Shown here: in pieces, positions 1 through 9,185 of the stretch
How the letters are laid out: each line of letters starts with the position of its first letter
Numbering within the stretch: the first letter of the stretch is position 1
NCBI GenBank assembly: GCA_009885845.1
Contig: VFJW01000038.1
Location: 1-44,900, forward strand
Origin: Geobacter sp.
Lineage (GTDB): Bacteria; Desulfobacterota; Desulfuromonadia; Geobacterales; Pseudopelobacteraceae
Reading direction: 5' to 3'
Length of the DNA: 44,900 nt
Translations under genes and position numbers: made by a program
Notes under the pieces: generated by a model
The model's input: the letters and a program-made list of their open reading frames with translations, nothing else
The model's database searches: none
Told to the model about the DNA's origin: nothing

Positions 1-293
1 GTACGTGACGATGTGAAATCTGTCTGCCATTTCCGGGGAATAAATTCCCCGTCTACCATCAATCTGTCGCTATGCGACGTAAGCAAGAACCAAACCGGAC
101 AACACTGATAAAAAGTGAGTTATTCGACACGCCCACTATACCGGATAATTTCTCTGACGCGTGTAAATATCATTCATATCAAAGCATCGTCAACCTGAAA
201 CTGGAGAGATTTCAGCACCAAGGTGTGTAATTTGCTTCAAAAGTGATGTCTTTTATGGCATATTAGCAAACCAAATTTTTAGATCCGGTTATT
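1..293. other. non-coding start of window
   Basis: No convincing reading frame is visible on either strand before the Trm112-like gene. The stretch holds two short palindromes (annotated separately) and otherwise A+T-rich sequence. A promoter for the downstream Trm112/msbA pair could lie here, but I see no good paired -35/-10 match. Confidence 0.5.
34..78. repeat. two adjacent palindromes, REP-like
   Basis: An 18-base palindrome with 8-base arms (CGGGGAAT / ATTCCCCG, two central A) spans 34-51. A second hairpin, GTCGC-TAT-GCGAC, spans 66-78. Neither is followed by a T-run, so they do not look like Rho-independent terminators. Paired palindromes between genes are typical of REP elements mobilised by RAYT transposases, but no such transposase lies in this window, so the assignment is an inference. 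Confidence 0.45.
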
Positions 294-440
294 ATGCTGA
301 CACCTGAATTAGTACAATTACTCGCGTGCCCGATCTGCAAGGGGGAATTGACTCAGAGCAAAGATGGTTCATCTCTGCACTGCTTCCCCTGCAACAGGGA
401 TTATCCAGTGATTGAGGGCATCCCGATTTTGCTCCCGTGA
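294..440 (+). CDS. Trm112-like small zinc protein
   Basis: This 48-residue ORF starts MLTPELVQLLACPICKG and ends GIPILLP. It carries two CxxC pairs (C12/C15 and C30/C33) and the terminal pattern YPVIEGIPILLP, both hallmarks of the Trm112/YcaR (UPF0434) family. Eukaryotic Trm112 activates methyltransferases; bacterial members are poorly characterised. In E. coli the family member ycaR lies beside lpxK and msbA, and here msbA follows 44 bases downstream, which supports the call. The ribosome binding site is weak. The length is normal for short bacterial family members. Confidence 0.8.
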   Translation: MLTPELVQLLACPICKGELTQSKDGSSLHCFPCNRDYPVIEGIPILLP

Positions 441-484
441 CAACCAGTCACCACTTTTAAATCAAACTCATAAGGACGTTATTA

Positions 485-2203
485 ATGCCTGTATTTAAAA
501 GACTCATGCTGTACATGAAACCCTACTGGTGGCGTATAGTACTCGCTGCATTGGCCTCTTCGGCCCTGGGGGGCCTTGATGCCGCTTTTGCCTATATGAT
601 CGAACCGTTGCTGAAGAAGATTTTCATGACGAAAGATATGTTTGTTTTCTCCTTTCTGCCGTTAGCGGTAATACTGCTATTTGTCTTCCGGGCGGTATGC
701 CGCTATATAAATGACTACTTCATGGGTACCGCGGCGCAACTGGCGGTCCAGGACGTACGCAACGAAATTTTCAGAAAAAATATTCTACTCGACCTGAAGT
801 TTTTTTATCGCAACCAGACCGGATCATTAATGTCACGAATCGTCAATGATGTCGGCACGATGCAGAACGGCGTCGGAGACATCGTATCGGGCGTTTTCAG
901 AGACTCTATCGGCCTTGTTTCTCTCCTTGGAGTTATCTTCTACCGCGATTGGCAGCTTGCGATCATATCAATTCTCGTTATCCCGTTAACAATCTACCCG
1001 GCAAACATTCTCGGAAAGAAAATCAAGCTGGTAGCCAGAAAGGGTCAGGAGGAGGCCGGGGTTTTTGCCAGCATTCTTCAGGAAACACTGAGCGGCATAA
1101 AGATGGTGAAAGCATTTTCCCTTGAAAGCGCCATGACTGAGCAGTTCAGACTGGCCAATCTTAAATTTTACGGCTTCTCCCAGAAAATGATCAAATACGG
1201 TTCGCTCTCGTCTCCGATCATGGAGGTCATCACCTCTCTCGGCATTGCGGCAGTCATCCTGTTTGGCGGCAGCAAAGTCATGTCCAACGAAATGTCAGCG
1301 CCGGAATTCTTTTCATTTATTACCGCAATGGCACTGCTGTATTCCCCCCTTAAGAAGCTGATAGCCTCGTATGGCAATGCCCAGCGCTGCATCGGAGCAT
1401 CAGAGCGGGTGTTTGAAATAATTGATGCGGTTCCGGAGATTCTTGACAATCCGCATGGGCACACGATCTCCCGTGACGACAACAGGGTAGAGCTTAAAAA
1501 TGTCCGGTTCAAATATCAGGATGACTACATAATTAATGATGTCAGCCTCACCGCCGAAAAAGGTGAGATGATCGCGCTGGTCGGCCCTTCCGGAGGCGGC
1601 AAGACAACGCTGGTATCATTGATAGCACGCTTTTTTGATGTTAATGAAGGGCAGATTCTTATCGGTTCGCATGACATCCGTGACATAACAAAAGCCAGCC
1701 TTATGAATCATATTGCGCTGGTTGACCAGGAGACTATTCTTTTCCACGACTCAATCGCAAATAACATCCGCTACGGGAAACCGGACGCTACTGACGCTGA
1801 AATAGTAAGTGCCGCGAAAGTAGCATTCGCACATGACTTTATCATGGAAATGCCTGAAGGCTATGAAACAAGCATCGGCGATCGTGGTGTCAGGCTTTCC
1901 GGTGGCCAGCGACAGAGGCTCTGTATTGCGCGGGCTCTCCTGAAAAACGCACCCATTCTGATTCTTGACGAAGCGACAAGTTCGCTTGATACGGAAAGCG
2001 AACAGATGGTGCAGAAGGCGCTGGACAATCTGATGGCCAATCGCACAACGTTTGTCATTGCTCACCGGCTTTCGACGGTACTCCATGCGGATAAAATTAT
2101 CGTCCTGGAAAATGGAGCAGTCGTAGAGAGCGGTACTCACAAGGGGTTAATCCAGAACAACGGGCTTTACAGCAGACTCTGTACGGCACAATTTGCAGAT
2201 TAA
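485..2203 (+). CDS. msbA: MsbA-type lipid A/glycolipid ABC exporter
   Basis: A 572-residue half-transporter with an N-terminal six-helix membrane domain (about residues 1-310) fused to an ATPase domain. Walker A is at G367-T374 (GPSGGGKT), the Q-loop at VDQETILF, the signature LSGGQ at 471-475, Walker B with D495-E496, and the H-loop at H527. This order and length are those of MsbA, the homodimeric flippase that moves lipid A-core across the inner membrane using ATP. AAGGA lies about 8 bases before the ATG. The upstream Trm112-like gene fits an lpxK/msbA neighbourhood. Because glycosyltransferase genes follow directly, a role in exporting another lipid-linked glycan (PglK-like) cannot be excluded. 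Confidence 0.85.
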   Translation: MPVFKRLMLYMKPYWWRIVLAALASSALGGLDAAFAYMIEPLLKKIFMTKDMFVFSFLPLAVILLFVFRAVCRYINDYFMGTAAQLAVQDVRNEIFRKNILLDLKFFYRNQTGSLMSRIVNDVGTMQNGVGDIVSGVFRDSIGLVSLLGVIFYRDWQLAIISILVIPLTIYPANILGKKIKLVARKGQEEAGVFASILQETLSGIKMVKAFSLESAMTEQFRLANLKFYGFSQKMIKYGSLSSPIMEVITSLGIAAVILFGGSKVMSNEMSAPEFFSFITAMALLYSPLKKLIASYGNAQRCIGASERVFEIIDAVPEILDNPHGHTISRDDNRVELKNVRFKYQDDYIINDVSLTAEKGEMIALVGPSGGGKTTLVSLIARFFDVNEGQILIGSHDIRDITKASLMNHIALVDQETILFHDSIANNIRYGKPDATDAEIVSAAKVAFAHDFIMEMPEGYETSIGDRGVRLSGGQRQRLCIARALLKNAPILILDEATSSLDTESEQMVQKALDNLMANRTTFVIAHRLSTVLHADKIIVLENGAVVESGTHKGLIQNNGLYSRLCTAQFAD

Positions 2204-2300
2204 ATCTATCCGAAAAAATACCCGTACGTCTGAAATGTACTTTTCTGATGAATATCCCGGAGTTCCGTTACTGTAGTTGACCTGATCAAGAGGCTGCCGT

Positions 2301-3566
2301 ATGAAATTGTGTTATGACATATCAGTGCTGGGGGCTGCAGTCAGCAACAACAGTGCGCGAACGGGCGTTTTCAGAGTCGTTGAAAACGTGGCTCTTCAGC
2401 TATCAGCACGTCCGGAAATTGCCCTGCAGTTTTCGGCACTGACAAACCTGAGGGAGTGTTTAGGGTATGTTGAGACACATCCGGTCTTCAGCAGGTTTCC
2501 ACTTTCCTATGCCAGGCTGCCGCTGCGTATTGAAGACAAAAAACATCAACTGTCACGGCTTGCGAAAGAGAGCGATTTCCCCGTAAAACAGGTAGTAAAG
2601 ATTGCTCGCGAATTTCTCAGTGCCAGTCAAAAGATTGTGTCCAAACCTTATGGCGAGGGAAATGTCAAACGCATAAAAAGCGACATATTCCACTCACCGT
2701 TTCTGCCCTTGCCCCCCGGCATAAAGTCAAAGTTCCGCTTTATTACCGTCTATGACCTGATCCCGATACTCCGCCCGCAATACTTTCAATTTCAAGAGAA
2801 TCATCTGCTGCACCGGGTCGTAAAGAGCATCGATGAAGATACCTGGGTATTCTGCATATCCGAGGCGACAAAGGACGATCTTCTCAACTATAATCCGAGA
2901 GTTGACCCGCAGAAAGTAGCGGTCATCCCCCTCGGGGCTTCAGAACTTTTTCACCCCTGTTGTGATGAACAACTGCTGCAGGCCACCCGCAAAAAATACG
3001 GCATTCCCCATCAGCCCTATTTTCTCAGCCTTTCCACACTTGAACCGAGAAAAAACATTGATGCCACCATCAGGGCGTTTGTTGCGCTGGTTCGGCAGGA
3101 ACAGTTGCAGGACATCAACCTGGTGCTGGTGGGAACAAAGGGGTGGGATTTTGGTAAAATTTTCGATGAGATTTCCGGGTGTGATGATCTGAGAGAGAGA
3201 ATAATTGTAACCGGGTATGTGGACGATGGGGATTTAGCAGCAATCTATTCGGGAGCTACTGCGTTTGTATATCCGTCTTTCTATGAAGGATTCGGTCTCC
3301 CGCCGCTGGAGGCAATGCAGTGCGGCATCCCGGTAATCACTTCAAATACGTCATCGCTGCCCGAAGTTGTCGGGGACGCCGGTATCCAGGTAGACCCTGC
3401 CGACAATGACGCATTGTGTCAGGCGATGTTGGAACTGCTGAAAAATGACCCGTTGCGCCAACAGCTTTCAGAGCGATCACGTGAGCGTGCCCGGCTCTTT
3501 TCCTGGGAAGCCTGCGCAGATATCACCATTAACCACTACCGTCGAGCAATGAATACGCTTGCATAA
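2301..3566 (+). CDS. GT4-family glycosyltransferase
   Basis: A 421-residue GT-B glycosyltransferase. The C-terminal donor-binding half shows the GT4 EX7E motif as E329-GFGLPPL-E337, preceded by the typical YPSFYEGFG run and followed by [10 protein letters not shown]. The N-terminal half contains the conserved phrases VYDLIP and FCISEAT, common in mannosyl/rhamnosyl transferases of O-antigen and exopolysaccharide loci. It would transfer a nucleotide-activated sugar to a growing lipid-linked glycan at the cytoplasmic face. AAGAGG precedes the ATG. Gmd-family genes follow immediately, so a GDP-sugar donor is plausible but not shown. Confidence 0.85.
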   Translation: MKLCYDISVLGAAVSNNSARTGVFRVVENVALQLSARPEIALQFSALTNLRECLGYVETHPVFSRFPLSYARLPLRIEDKKHQLSRLAKESDFPVKQVVKIAREFLSASQKIVSKPYGEGNVKRIKSDIFHSPFLPLPPGIKSKFRFITVYDLIPILRPQYFQFQENHLLHRVVKSIDEDTWVFCISEATKDDLLNYNPRVDPQKVAVIPLGASELFHPCCDEQLLQATRKKYGIPHQPYFLSLSTLEPRKNIDATIRAFVALVRQEQLQDINLVLVGTKGWDFGKIFDEISGCDDLRERIIVTGYVDDGDLAAIYSGATAFVYPSFYEGFGLPPLEAMQCGIPVITSNTSSLPEVVGDAGIQVDPADNDALCQAMLELLKNDPLRQQLSERSRERARLFSWEACADITINHYRRAMNTLA

Positions 3567-3602
3567 GCAACGTAATACAAAATACAACCCAAGGAGTTAC
3601 CT

Positions 3603-4652
3603 ATGAAAAAAGCACTTATCACCGGCATCACCGGCCAGGACGGTTCCTATCTCGCTGAACTGCTCCTCTCGAAAGGCTATGAAGTCCATGGCATGATCCG
3701 TCGTTCCTCATCTTTCAACACCGGTCGCATTGATCACATTTACCGCGACCCGCACGAAAAAGATGTGCGTATGTTCCTGCACTACGGTGATCTGAATGAC
3801 GCCAGCTCGATCAACATGCTGTTGCGCAATATCCAGCCGGAAGAGATCTACAACCTGGGCGCACAGAGCCATGTCCGCGTCTCCTTTGACGTACCTGAGT
3901 ATACTGCCGAAGTCGACGGCCTCGGCGCAGTCCGCATCCTCGAAGGAATCCGTGAAACAGGCCTGAACACACGCTTTTATCAGGCCTCTTCCTCCGAACT
4001 GTACGGCAAAGTCGTAGAAACTCCCCAGAAGGAAACTACCCCCTTCTACCCCCGTTCACCCTATGCCTGCGCCAAAGCCTATGCCTTCTACATCACCATG
4101 AACTACCGCGAAAGCTACGGCATGCACGCCTCCAACGGCATTCTCTTCAACCACGAATCGCCCCGTCGCGGCGAAACATTTGTCACCCGCAAAATCACCC
4201 GCGCCGCCGCCCGCATCAAACTGGGGATGCAGGAGTGCCTCTACCTCGGCAACATCGATGCCAAAAGAGACTGGGGCTTTGCCGGCGATTACGTTGAAGC
4301 CATGTGGCGGATGCTGCAGCAGGATGTGGCAGAAGATTACGTCATCGCCACCGGCGAAACCTACATGGTGCGCACCTTTGCCGAAAAAGTTTTCGCGCGG
4401 CTCGGCATGGCGCTCGAATGGAAGGGGAGCGGAGTAGATGAAAAGGGTATCGACACGGCAAGCGGCAGAGTCGTCATTCAGATCGACCCGAAATACTTCC
4501 GCCCCGCTGAAGTTGACCTGCTCCTCGGTGATCCGACCAAAGCGAAGCAGCAGCTTGGCTGGGAACTCAAAACCAGCTTTGAACAACTGGTGAATATGAT
4601 GACCGATGCCGATTTCACGCTGGCCGAACGGGAGAAACGTGCGGATGGCTAA
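3603..4652 (+). CDS. gmd: GDP-mannose 4,6-dehydratase
   Basis: A 349-residue extended SDR that converts GDP-D-mannose to GDP-4-keto-6-deoxymannose, precursor of GDP-fucose, GDP-rhamnose and related sugars. The Rossmann motif [13 protein letters not shown] is at the N terminus. The Gmd active site is complete: S130 (position of E. coli T126), E132 in SSSELYG, and Y154/K158 in [21 protein letters not shown] is the usual Gmd nucleotide-binding stretch. Length is close to the family norm (about 345-370). A strong AAGGAG site precedes the ATG. The stop overlaps the start of a second Gmd-like gene (ATGGCTAA), so the two are probably translationally coupled. Confidence 0.93.
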   Translation: MKKALITGITGQDGSYLAELLLSKGYEVHGMIRRSSSFNTGRIDHIYRDPHEKDVRMFLHYGDLNDASSINMLLRNIQPEEIYNLGAQSHVRVSFDVPEYTAEVDGLGAVRILEGIRETGLNTRFYQASSSELYGKVVETPQKETTPFYPRSPYACAKAYAFYITMNYRESYGMHASNGILFNHESPRRGETFVTRKITRAAARIKLGMQECLYLGNIDAKRDWGFAGDYVEAMWRMLQQDVAEDYVIATGETYMVRTFAEKVFARLGMALEWKGSGVDEKGIDTASGRVVIQIDPKYFRPAEVDLLLGDPTKAKQQLGWELKTSFEQLVNMMTDADFTLAEREKRADG

Positions 4653-5604
4653 AACTGCACTGATTTGTGGAATATCCGGCCAGGACGGGGCCTACCTTGC
4701 TCGGCTGCTGCTCGACAAGGGGTACCATGTCCACGGAGCTGCGCGCGACGCCCAGATGGCGACATTCTACAACCTGCAGCTGCTTGGCATCAAGGACCGG
4801 CTAACCTTCCACTCCATGGCGCTCAACGATTTCAGGAGCGTTCTGCAGGTGTTGGTAAAGGTTCAGCCTGATGAAATCTATAATCTGGCCGGGCAGAGCT
4901 CCGTCGGCCTTTCTTTCGATCAGCCGGTTGAAACCCTGGAAAGCATCAGTGTCGGCACCCTGAACCTGCTGGAGGCGATACGTTTTATCGCCGCCCCCAT
5001 GAAACTGTACAGCGCCGGTTCCAGTGAATGTTTCGGCAATACCGGCGGGGAACCGGCAGATGAAGAAACCCCCTTTCGCCCCCGCAGTCCCTACGCAGTT
5101 GCCAAGGCAACCGCCTTCTGGGAAGTGGCCAACTACCGTGAGGCGTACAACCTCTTTGCCTGCACCGGAATCCTGTTTAACCACGAATCTCCCCTCCGCC
5201 CGGAACGTTTCGTTACCCAGAAAATTGTCCGGACTGCCTGTCGCATCGCTTCCGGCAGCGGCGAAAAACTCCATCTGGGTAACATCTCAATTGCCCGCGA
5301 CTGGGGCTGGGCACCCGAATATGTTGACGCGATGTGGCGAATTCTGCAGCAGGACAGAGCGGAGGATTTTGTCATTGCCACCGGCGAAACAAACACTTTG
5401 GAAGAGTTCATTGCCGAAGTTTTTCTGACGGTCGGTCTTGACTGGCAGGAACATACGATCAGTGACGCATCGCTCTTGCGCCCTTCGGAAATCATGACCA
5501 GCTGTGGTAATCCTGCCAAGGCTTCAGCAGTACTCGGCTGGAAAGCACACTATCTCATGCGTGATGTTGTCCGGATGATGACGGTGAGCACCCTGGGAAA
5601 GTAA
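4645..5604 (+). CDS. second Gmd-family SDR, possible GDP-keto-deoxymannose reductase
   Basis: A 319-residue paralogue of the preceding gene. I chose the ATG at 4645, which overlaps the gmd stop and puts the Rossmann motif ([10 protein letters not shown]) at the N terminus; the longer frame from 4606 only adds sequence overlapping gmd. Catalytic residues are preserved: S126, E128, Y150 and K154, although SELYG reads [21 protein letters not shown] marks it as Gmd-like. The pairing suggests it acts on the Gmd product or on another GDP-hexose. It could be an Rmd-like 4-reductase giving GDP-D-rhamnose, or a second dehydratase. Sequence alone does not decide. Confidence 0.7.
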   Translation: MAKTALICGISGQDGAYLARLLLDKGYHVHGAARDAQMATFYNLQLLGIKDRLTFHSMALNDFRSVLQVLVKVQPDEIYNLAGQSSVGLSFDQPVETLESISVGTLNLLEAIRFIAAPMKLYSAGSSECFGNTGGEPADEETPFRPRSPYAVAKATAFWEVANYREAYNLFACTGILFNHESPLRPERFVTQKIVRTACRIASGSGEKLHLGNISIARDWGWAPEYVDAMWRILQQDRAEDFVIATGETNTLEEFIAEVFLTVGLDWQEHTISDASLLRPSEIMTSCGNPAKASAVLGWKAHYLMRDVVRMMTVSTLGK

Positions 5605-5660
5605 CAGATCTGTATTTCAACCTGTGATGTAGTTCAAAAATACGCCTGGAGGGCTTGTAT

Positions 5661-6110
5661 ATGTCGGAAACACTCGGCTCGCTCTGCGATAAGCTGACCA
5701 TAGTCAAACTCAAGCAGTTTCATTCCGAGGATCAGGAACGCCTGAAAAGTCTGTCGACTCAAGAGCATCAGTTGCAAAATGAGATTGACGAATTTGTTTC
5801 TGCCGCCGTAGCGGGTCTGATTCCGCTCGATCGACTAACATTCGCTGCAAACAAGATTTTCAAACAGGAAGGCAATGTGGTCGCCGAGGTACTTGGAAAC
5901 ATTGGGAAAGTCTTTTCTCAACTCGCAGAAGTAAACTGTAAGCTCTGGCATGAGCAGGAATTGGTGTATGAATTTGAAACGGTTCCGGTTTCCGGGAAGG
6001 ACAAGGTTGTAAAGCAGCTTGCCCTGCTCAATCTGGAACGGAACAAGTGTATCGATTGTATTAACGACCAATTACGCAGCATCATCGAACATAAATCCAT
6101 TGGAATATAA
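5661..6110 (+). CDS. small helical protein of polysaccharide loci (DUF6165-like pattern)
   Basis: A 149-residue predicted mostly helical, soluble protein. I place the start at ATG 5661, seven bases after TGGAGGG, rather than the in-frame TTG six bases earlier. It opens with SETLGSLCDKLTIVKLKQ and later has VNCKLWHEQELVYEFE and LLNLERNKCIDCIND. This layout (a DKLTI..IK start, an LW..E middle, an N..R near the end) resembles DUF6165-type proteins found among glycosyltransferases; I recall the pattern and cannot verify membership. No enzyme motif is visible. Its position between the Gmd pair and a methyltransferase suggests an accessory role in glycan assembly. Confidence 0.55.
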   Translation: MSETLGSLCDKLTIVKLKQFHSEDQERLKSLSTQEHQLQNEIDEFVSAAVAGLIPLDRLTFAANKIFKQEGNVVAEVLGNIGKVFSQLAEVNCKLWHEQELVYEFETVPVSGKDKVVKQLALLNLERNKCIDCINDQLRSIIEHKSIGI

Positions 6111-6128
6111 ACTCTCAGGAGGCACTGT

Positions 6129-7388
6129 ATGCATCTGATTCATCGAAATACCTGTCGGGTCTGCGGCTCAAGCGCGCTTACTAAAGTAATTGATCTCGGA
6201 GAGCAGTATCTACAGGGGTCGTTTGTGAAGCCGGGCAAGGAGTTGCCGCCGATGCGGAAAATTCCGGCAACGCTGCTCCGTTGTGACCCCACAAAGGATG
6301 AGCACGCCTGCGGACTGTTACAGATGGAACATACCGTCCCGCCTGAAATCCTTTATTCAGCCTATTGGTACCGTTCCGGCACCAATAATACCATGCGGCA
6401 GCATCTGCGCGGCATCGTTGAAGAGGCACTGGCAATTTTCAATAAACCGGCTGCCCGAGTCCTCGACATCGGTTGCAATGACGGCACGTTATTGGGTAAT
6501 TATCCGGATACCTATGAAAAGTATGGTGTAGATCCATCCGACGTGGCTCAGGAAATTCAACCTCCGGTTACAGTAGTACAGGACATTTTCCCGTCCAACG
6601 AATTATTGGTTCGTTTGCAGGGAAAACAACTCGATATCATCACATCCATCGCCATGTTCTACGATCTAGAAGACCCGATTACCTTCACCAAAGGGATAAA
6701 GGAGCTTCTTACACCTGAAGGTATCTGGATTTTTGAGATGTCATACATGCCGACCATGCTCAAAATGACATCCTACGACACTATCTGCCATGAGCATCTG
6801 GAATACTACAGCCTGGCAGTAATCGAATACATTATGAAACAGGCCGGCATGAAGATATTCAATGTTGCCCATAACGACATAAACGGGGGAAGCATCCGCT
6901 GCTTTGCCACCCATGCGGGCAACTTTGCCTATAAGAAAGATGCGTTCGCACAGAACATTCAGGCGCTCCATCAGGAGGAATTCGACCTCGAACTCGACAC
7001 CGACAAACCGTATAAAAACTTCCAGGATCGTGTCAATGTACAGAAAGATGAATTGATTTCGCTGCTCAAAAAACTCAAAAAAGATGGCAAGCGAATTCAT
7101 ATTTATGGTGCTTCGACCAAAGGGAATACTATTTTGCAATGGTGCGGGATTGACAGCAGGATTATAGATGTCGCTGCAGAACGGAATCCTGACAAATATG
7201 GGGCAAGAACCCTTGGAACTGATATTCCGATAGTAAGTGAGGCGGAATCACGGGCCATGAATCCCGATTATTACCTGGTTCTGCCCTGGCACTTCAAGGA
7301 AGAGTTTATTGAGCGGGAAAAAGAAACACTGGATCGAGGCATTGGTTTGATTTTCCCGTTACCAACGATTGAAATAATCAAAAAATAG
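6129..7388 (+). CDS. SAM-dependent sugar C-methyltransferase-like protein
   Basis: A 419-residue protein with three recognisable parts. An N-terminal zinc-binding segment begins CRVCG (C9, C12) and continues VIDLGEQYLQGSFV. A class I SAM-binding core has VLDIGCNDGTLL at about 111-122. A C-terminal domain contains IHIYGASTKGNTILQW. This is the Methyltransf_13/Methyltransf_14 arrangement of NDP-hexose C-methyltransferases such as TylC3, which methylate C3 of keto-deoxy sugars. AGGAGG lies seven bases before the ATG. Next to two Gmd-type genes, the likely substrate is a GDP-4-keto-6-deoxy sugar, making a branched-chain sugar. That substrate is an inference. Confidence 0.75.
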   Translation: MHLIHRNTCRVCGSSALTKVIDLGEQYLQGSFVKPGKELPPMRKIPATLLRCDPTKDEHACGLLQMEHTVPPEILYSAYWYRSGTNNTMRQHLRGIVEEALAIFNKPAARVLDIGCNDGTLLGNYPDTYEKYGVDPSDVAQEIQPPVTVVQDIFPSNELLVRLQGKQLDIITSIAMFYDLEDPITFTKGIKELLTPEGIWIFEMSYMPTMLKMTSYDTICHEHLEYYSLAVIEYIMKQAGMKIFNVAHNDINGGSIRCFATHAGNFAYKKDAFAQNIQALHQEEFDLELDTDKPYKNFQDRVNVQKDELISLLKKLKKDGKRIHIYGASTKGNTILQWCGIDSRIIDVAAERNPDKYGARTLGTDIPIVSEAESRAMNPDYYLVLPWHFKEEFIEREKETLDRGIGLIFPLPTIEIIKK

Positions 7389-7403
7389 ATAAGGAACTTT
7401 TTT

Positions 7404-9185
7404 ATGCCTACAGTAAGAGAATCAACAGAACCTGCTAAAAGTAGGATTTTAATAATATCGCACAAAGAAAAACAATGTGGGGTACATCAATTTGGTCTGA
7501 ATATTTCAAATACACTTGGTAAATCAAAGAAATATTCTTTTATTTATGAAGAATGTTCGAGTGCTGAAGAGTATTTTAGAATTGTAAAAAAAGTTGGCCC
7601 TTCGGCGATAATTTATAATTATTACCCGACAACCTTACCGTGGCTCACACGTGATATTATCCGGAAAGTTCATGTACCCCATATCGACATTATTCACGAG
7701 GTTACCCAGGAAGTCGCAGATACCGCAGATGATTCTTTTTTTGATTATCATATTGCAGCAGATCCCACCCTGTTACTCAAAAATCCCCTCGTCTATAAAA
7801 CGGGGAGATTGATACAAAAATATGAGAATAGATTTGCAGTGCCTGAGATACCAACCATCGGCAGCTTTGGTTTTGGCACATTAGGCAAAGGATTCGAAAA
7901 ACTGGTTTCTACGGTTCAAAACGAATTTGATGAAGCTGTTATCAGATTGAATATCCCCTTTGCCACTTTTGGTGATGCGGACGGGAATAGTGCCCGGGCT
8001 ATTGCTGGACGGTGCGGAGAACTGATTGTCAAGCCGGGCATTCAACTTACTCTAAGCCATAAATTTATGACACAAGATCAGGTATTTGATTTTCTTGGAG
8101 CGAATACTATTAACGCCTTTTTTTATGAGGAGAATAATGGCCGCGGCATATCAAGTGCCGTAGATCACGCGCTCGCTGTTCATCGGCCTGTTGTAATTAC
8201 CAAAAGCGCCATGTTCAGGCATATGCATTCTGCAAGTCCTTCTATTTGCGTAGAAGATTCCAGCTTGAAAAAAATAATTCAAAACGGCATTGGTCCGCTA
8301 GTACGATACAACAGGGAATGGAGCGAAGAAAACCTGATCTGGGATTATGAAAGGATTATTGAAAGCGTACTCAGTAAAAAACTGAAGTCAAGAGCCGTTA
8401 CATTTCGGCAACGCCTGAAGAGACTTTTCAATAAAGACGAGCCGATAACAAGCAGTGAATCATGGTCCCCGACACTGGAATATGGAACAGTCGAACAGCA
8501 GATAGGTAAGGACGAAAGATTCCAACCCGTTTCCATTCCTGATATTATCTGCTTTAACCGTATTCTGGACGATGCGGCACGACAACAATATAAACCTGTC
8601 ATTGAAGTTTTACATGAACTTCTCCCGGAAATGATACTTCACAAAATTCCGGAAGCAAACATCCAGCAGGCATTTGTTCTTGATACAGTTCACAAATTTG
8701 CGGGGCAATATGAATCACCGGAAATATTATGTATTGGCAGTTACGACGACACCGCTGCAGCAGCCCTTAAAAAATACGGACACCGGATGGATGAAATAGA
8801 TCCTGTGCTTAATTATGATTTAAATATGTTTATGCATAAACCCTCAACAGTCAAAGGTAGTTATCATATTATTTTTTCTACCTCCGTAATAGAGCATGTA
8901 AAAGACGACGAGCTCTTTATAAAACAAATTGGTGAATTGCTGGCTCCCGGAGGAACCGCTATCCTCACCTGTGATTACAATGATCAATACAAAGCAAGCG
9001 ACATCATCCCGCAAGAAGACTTCCGGATGTACACCCGAAAAGACTTTACAGACAGGTTGCTGCCATTAATTAATGATTGCTCTCTGGTAGATGAACCTCA
9101 ATGGGATTGTCCAGAACCGGACTTTGTGTATGCGGGGTACCGGTATACATTTGCAACGTTTGTGTTCAGGAAGAATATTGCGTGA
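7404..9185 (+). CDS. glycosyltransferase-methyltransferase fusion
   Basis: A 593-residue two-domain protein. Residues about 10-310 look like a GT-B fold: an N-terminal CGVHQFGLNIS segment, then IGSFGFGTLGKGFEKLV and a C-terminal GRGISSAVDHALAVHRPVVIT stretch typical of divergent GT4 enzymes. After a linker, residues about 420-590 resemble a class I SAM methyltransferase, with IIFSTSVIEHVKDDELFIKQIGELLAPGG and FRMYTRKDF. Its glycine-rich motif I is not obvious (LCIGSYDDTAAA may stand in). The coding sequence is visibly richer in A+T than the gmd genes before it. The stop overlaps the next start as GTGA. Confidence 0.65.
   Translation: MPTVRESTEPAKSRILIISHKEKQCGVHQFGLNISNTLGKSKKYSFIYEECSSAEEYFRIVKKVGPSAIIYNYYPTTLPWLTRDIIRKVHVPHIDIIHEVTQEVADTADDSFFDYHIAADPTLLLKNPLVYKTGRLIQKYENRFAVPEIPTIGSFGFGTLGKGFEKLVSTVQNEFDEAVIRLNIPFATFGDADGNSARAIAGRCGELIVKPGIQLTLSHKFMTQDQVFDFLGANTINAFFYEENNGRGISSAVDHALAVHRPVVITKSAMFRHMHSASPSICVEDSSLKKIIQNGIGPLVRYNREWSEENLIWDYERIIESVLSKKLKSRAVTFRQRLKRLFNKDEPITSSESWSPTLEYGTVEQQIGKDERFQPVSIPDIICFNRILDDAARQQYKPVIEVLHELLPEMILHKIPEANIQQAFVLDTVHKFAGQYESPEILCIGSYDDTAAAALKKYGHRMDEIDPVLNYDLNMFMHKPSTVKGSYHIIFSTSVIEHVKDDELFIKQIGELLAPGGTAILTCDYNDQYKASDIIPQEDFRMYTRKDFTDRLLPLINDCSLVDEPQWDCPEPDFVYAGYRYTFATFVFRKNIA

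Noticed and set aside
4056-4586. Long minus-strand ORF (176 residues) opposite gmd, and similar long antisense frames opposite the AcsA-like gene (15382-16062), the RluA-type gene (28038-29081) and argS (42616-43392)
   Set aside because: Each is a shadow of a well-supported plus-strand gene with clear family motifs; the antisense products have no recognisable motifs or ribosome binding sites.
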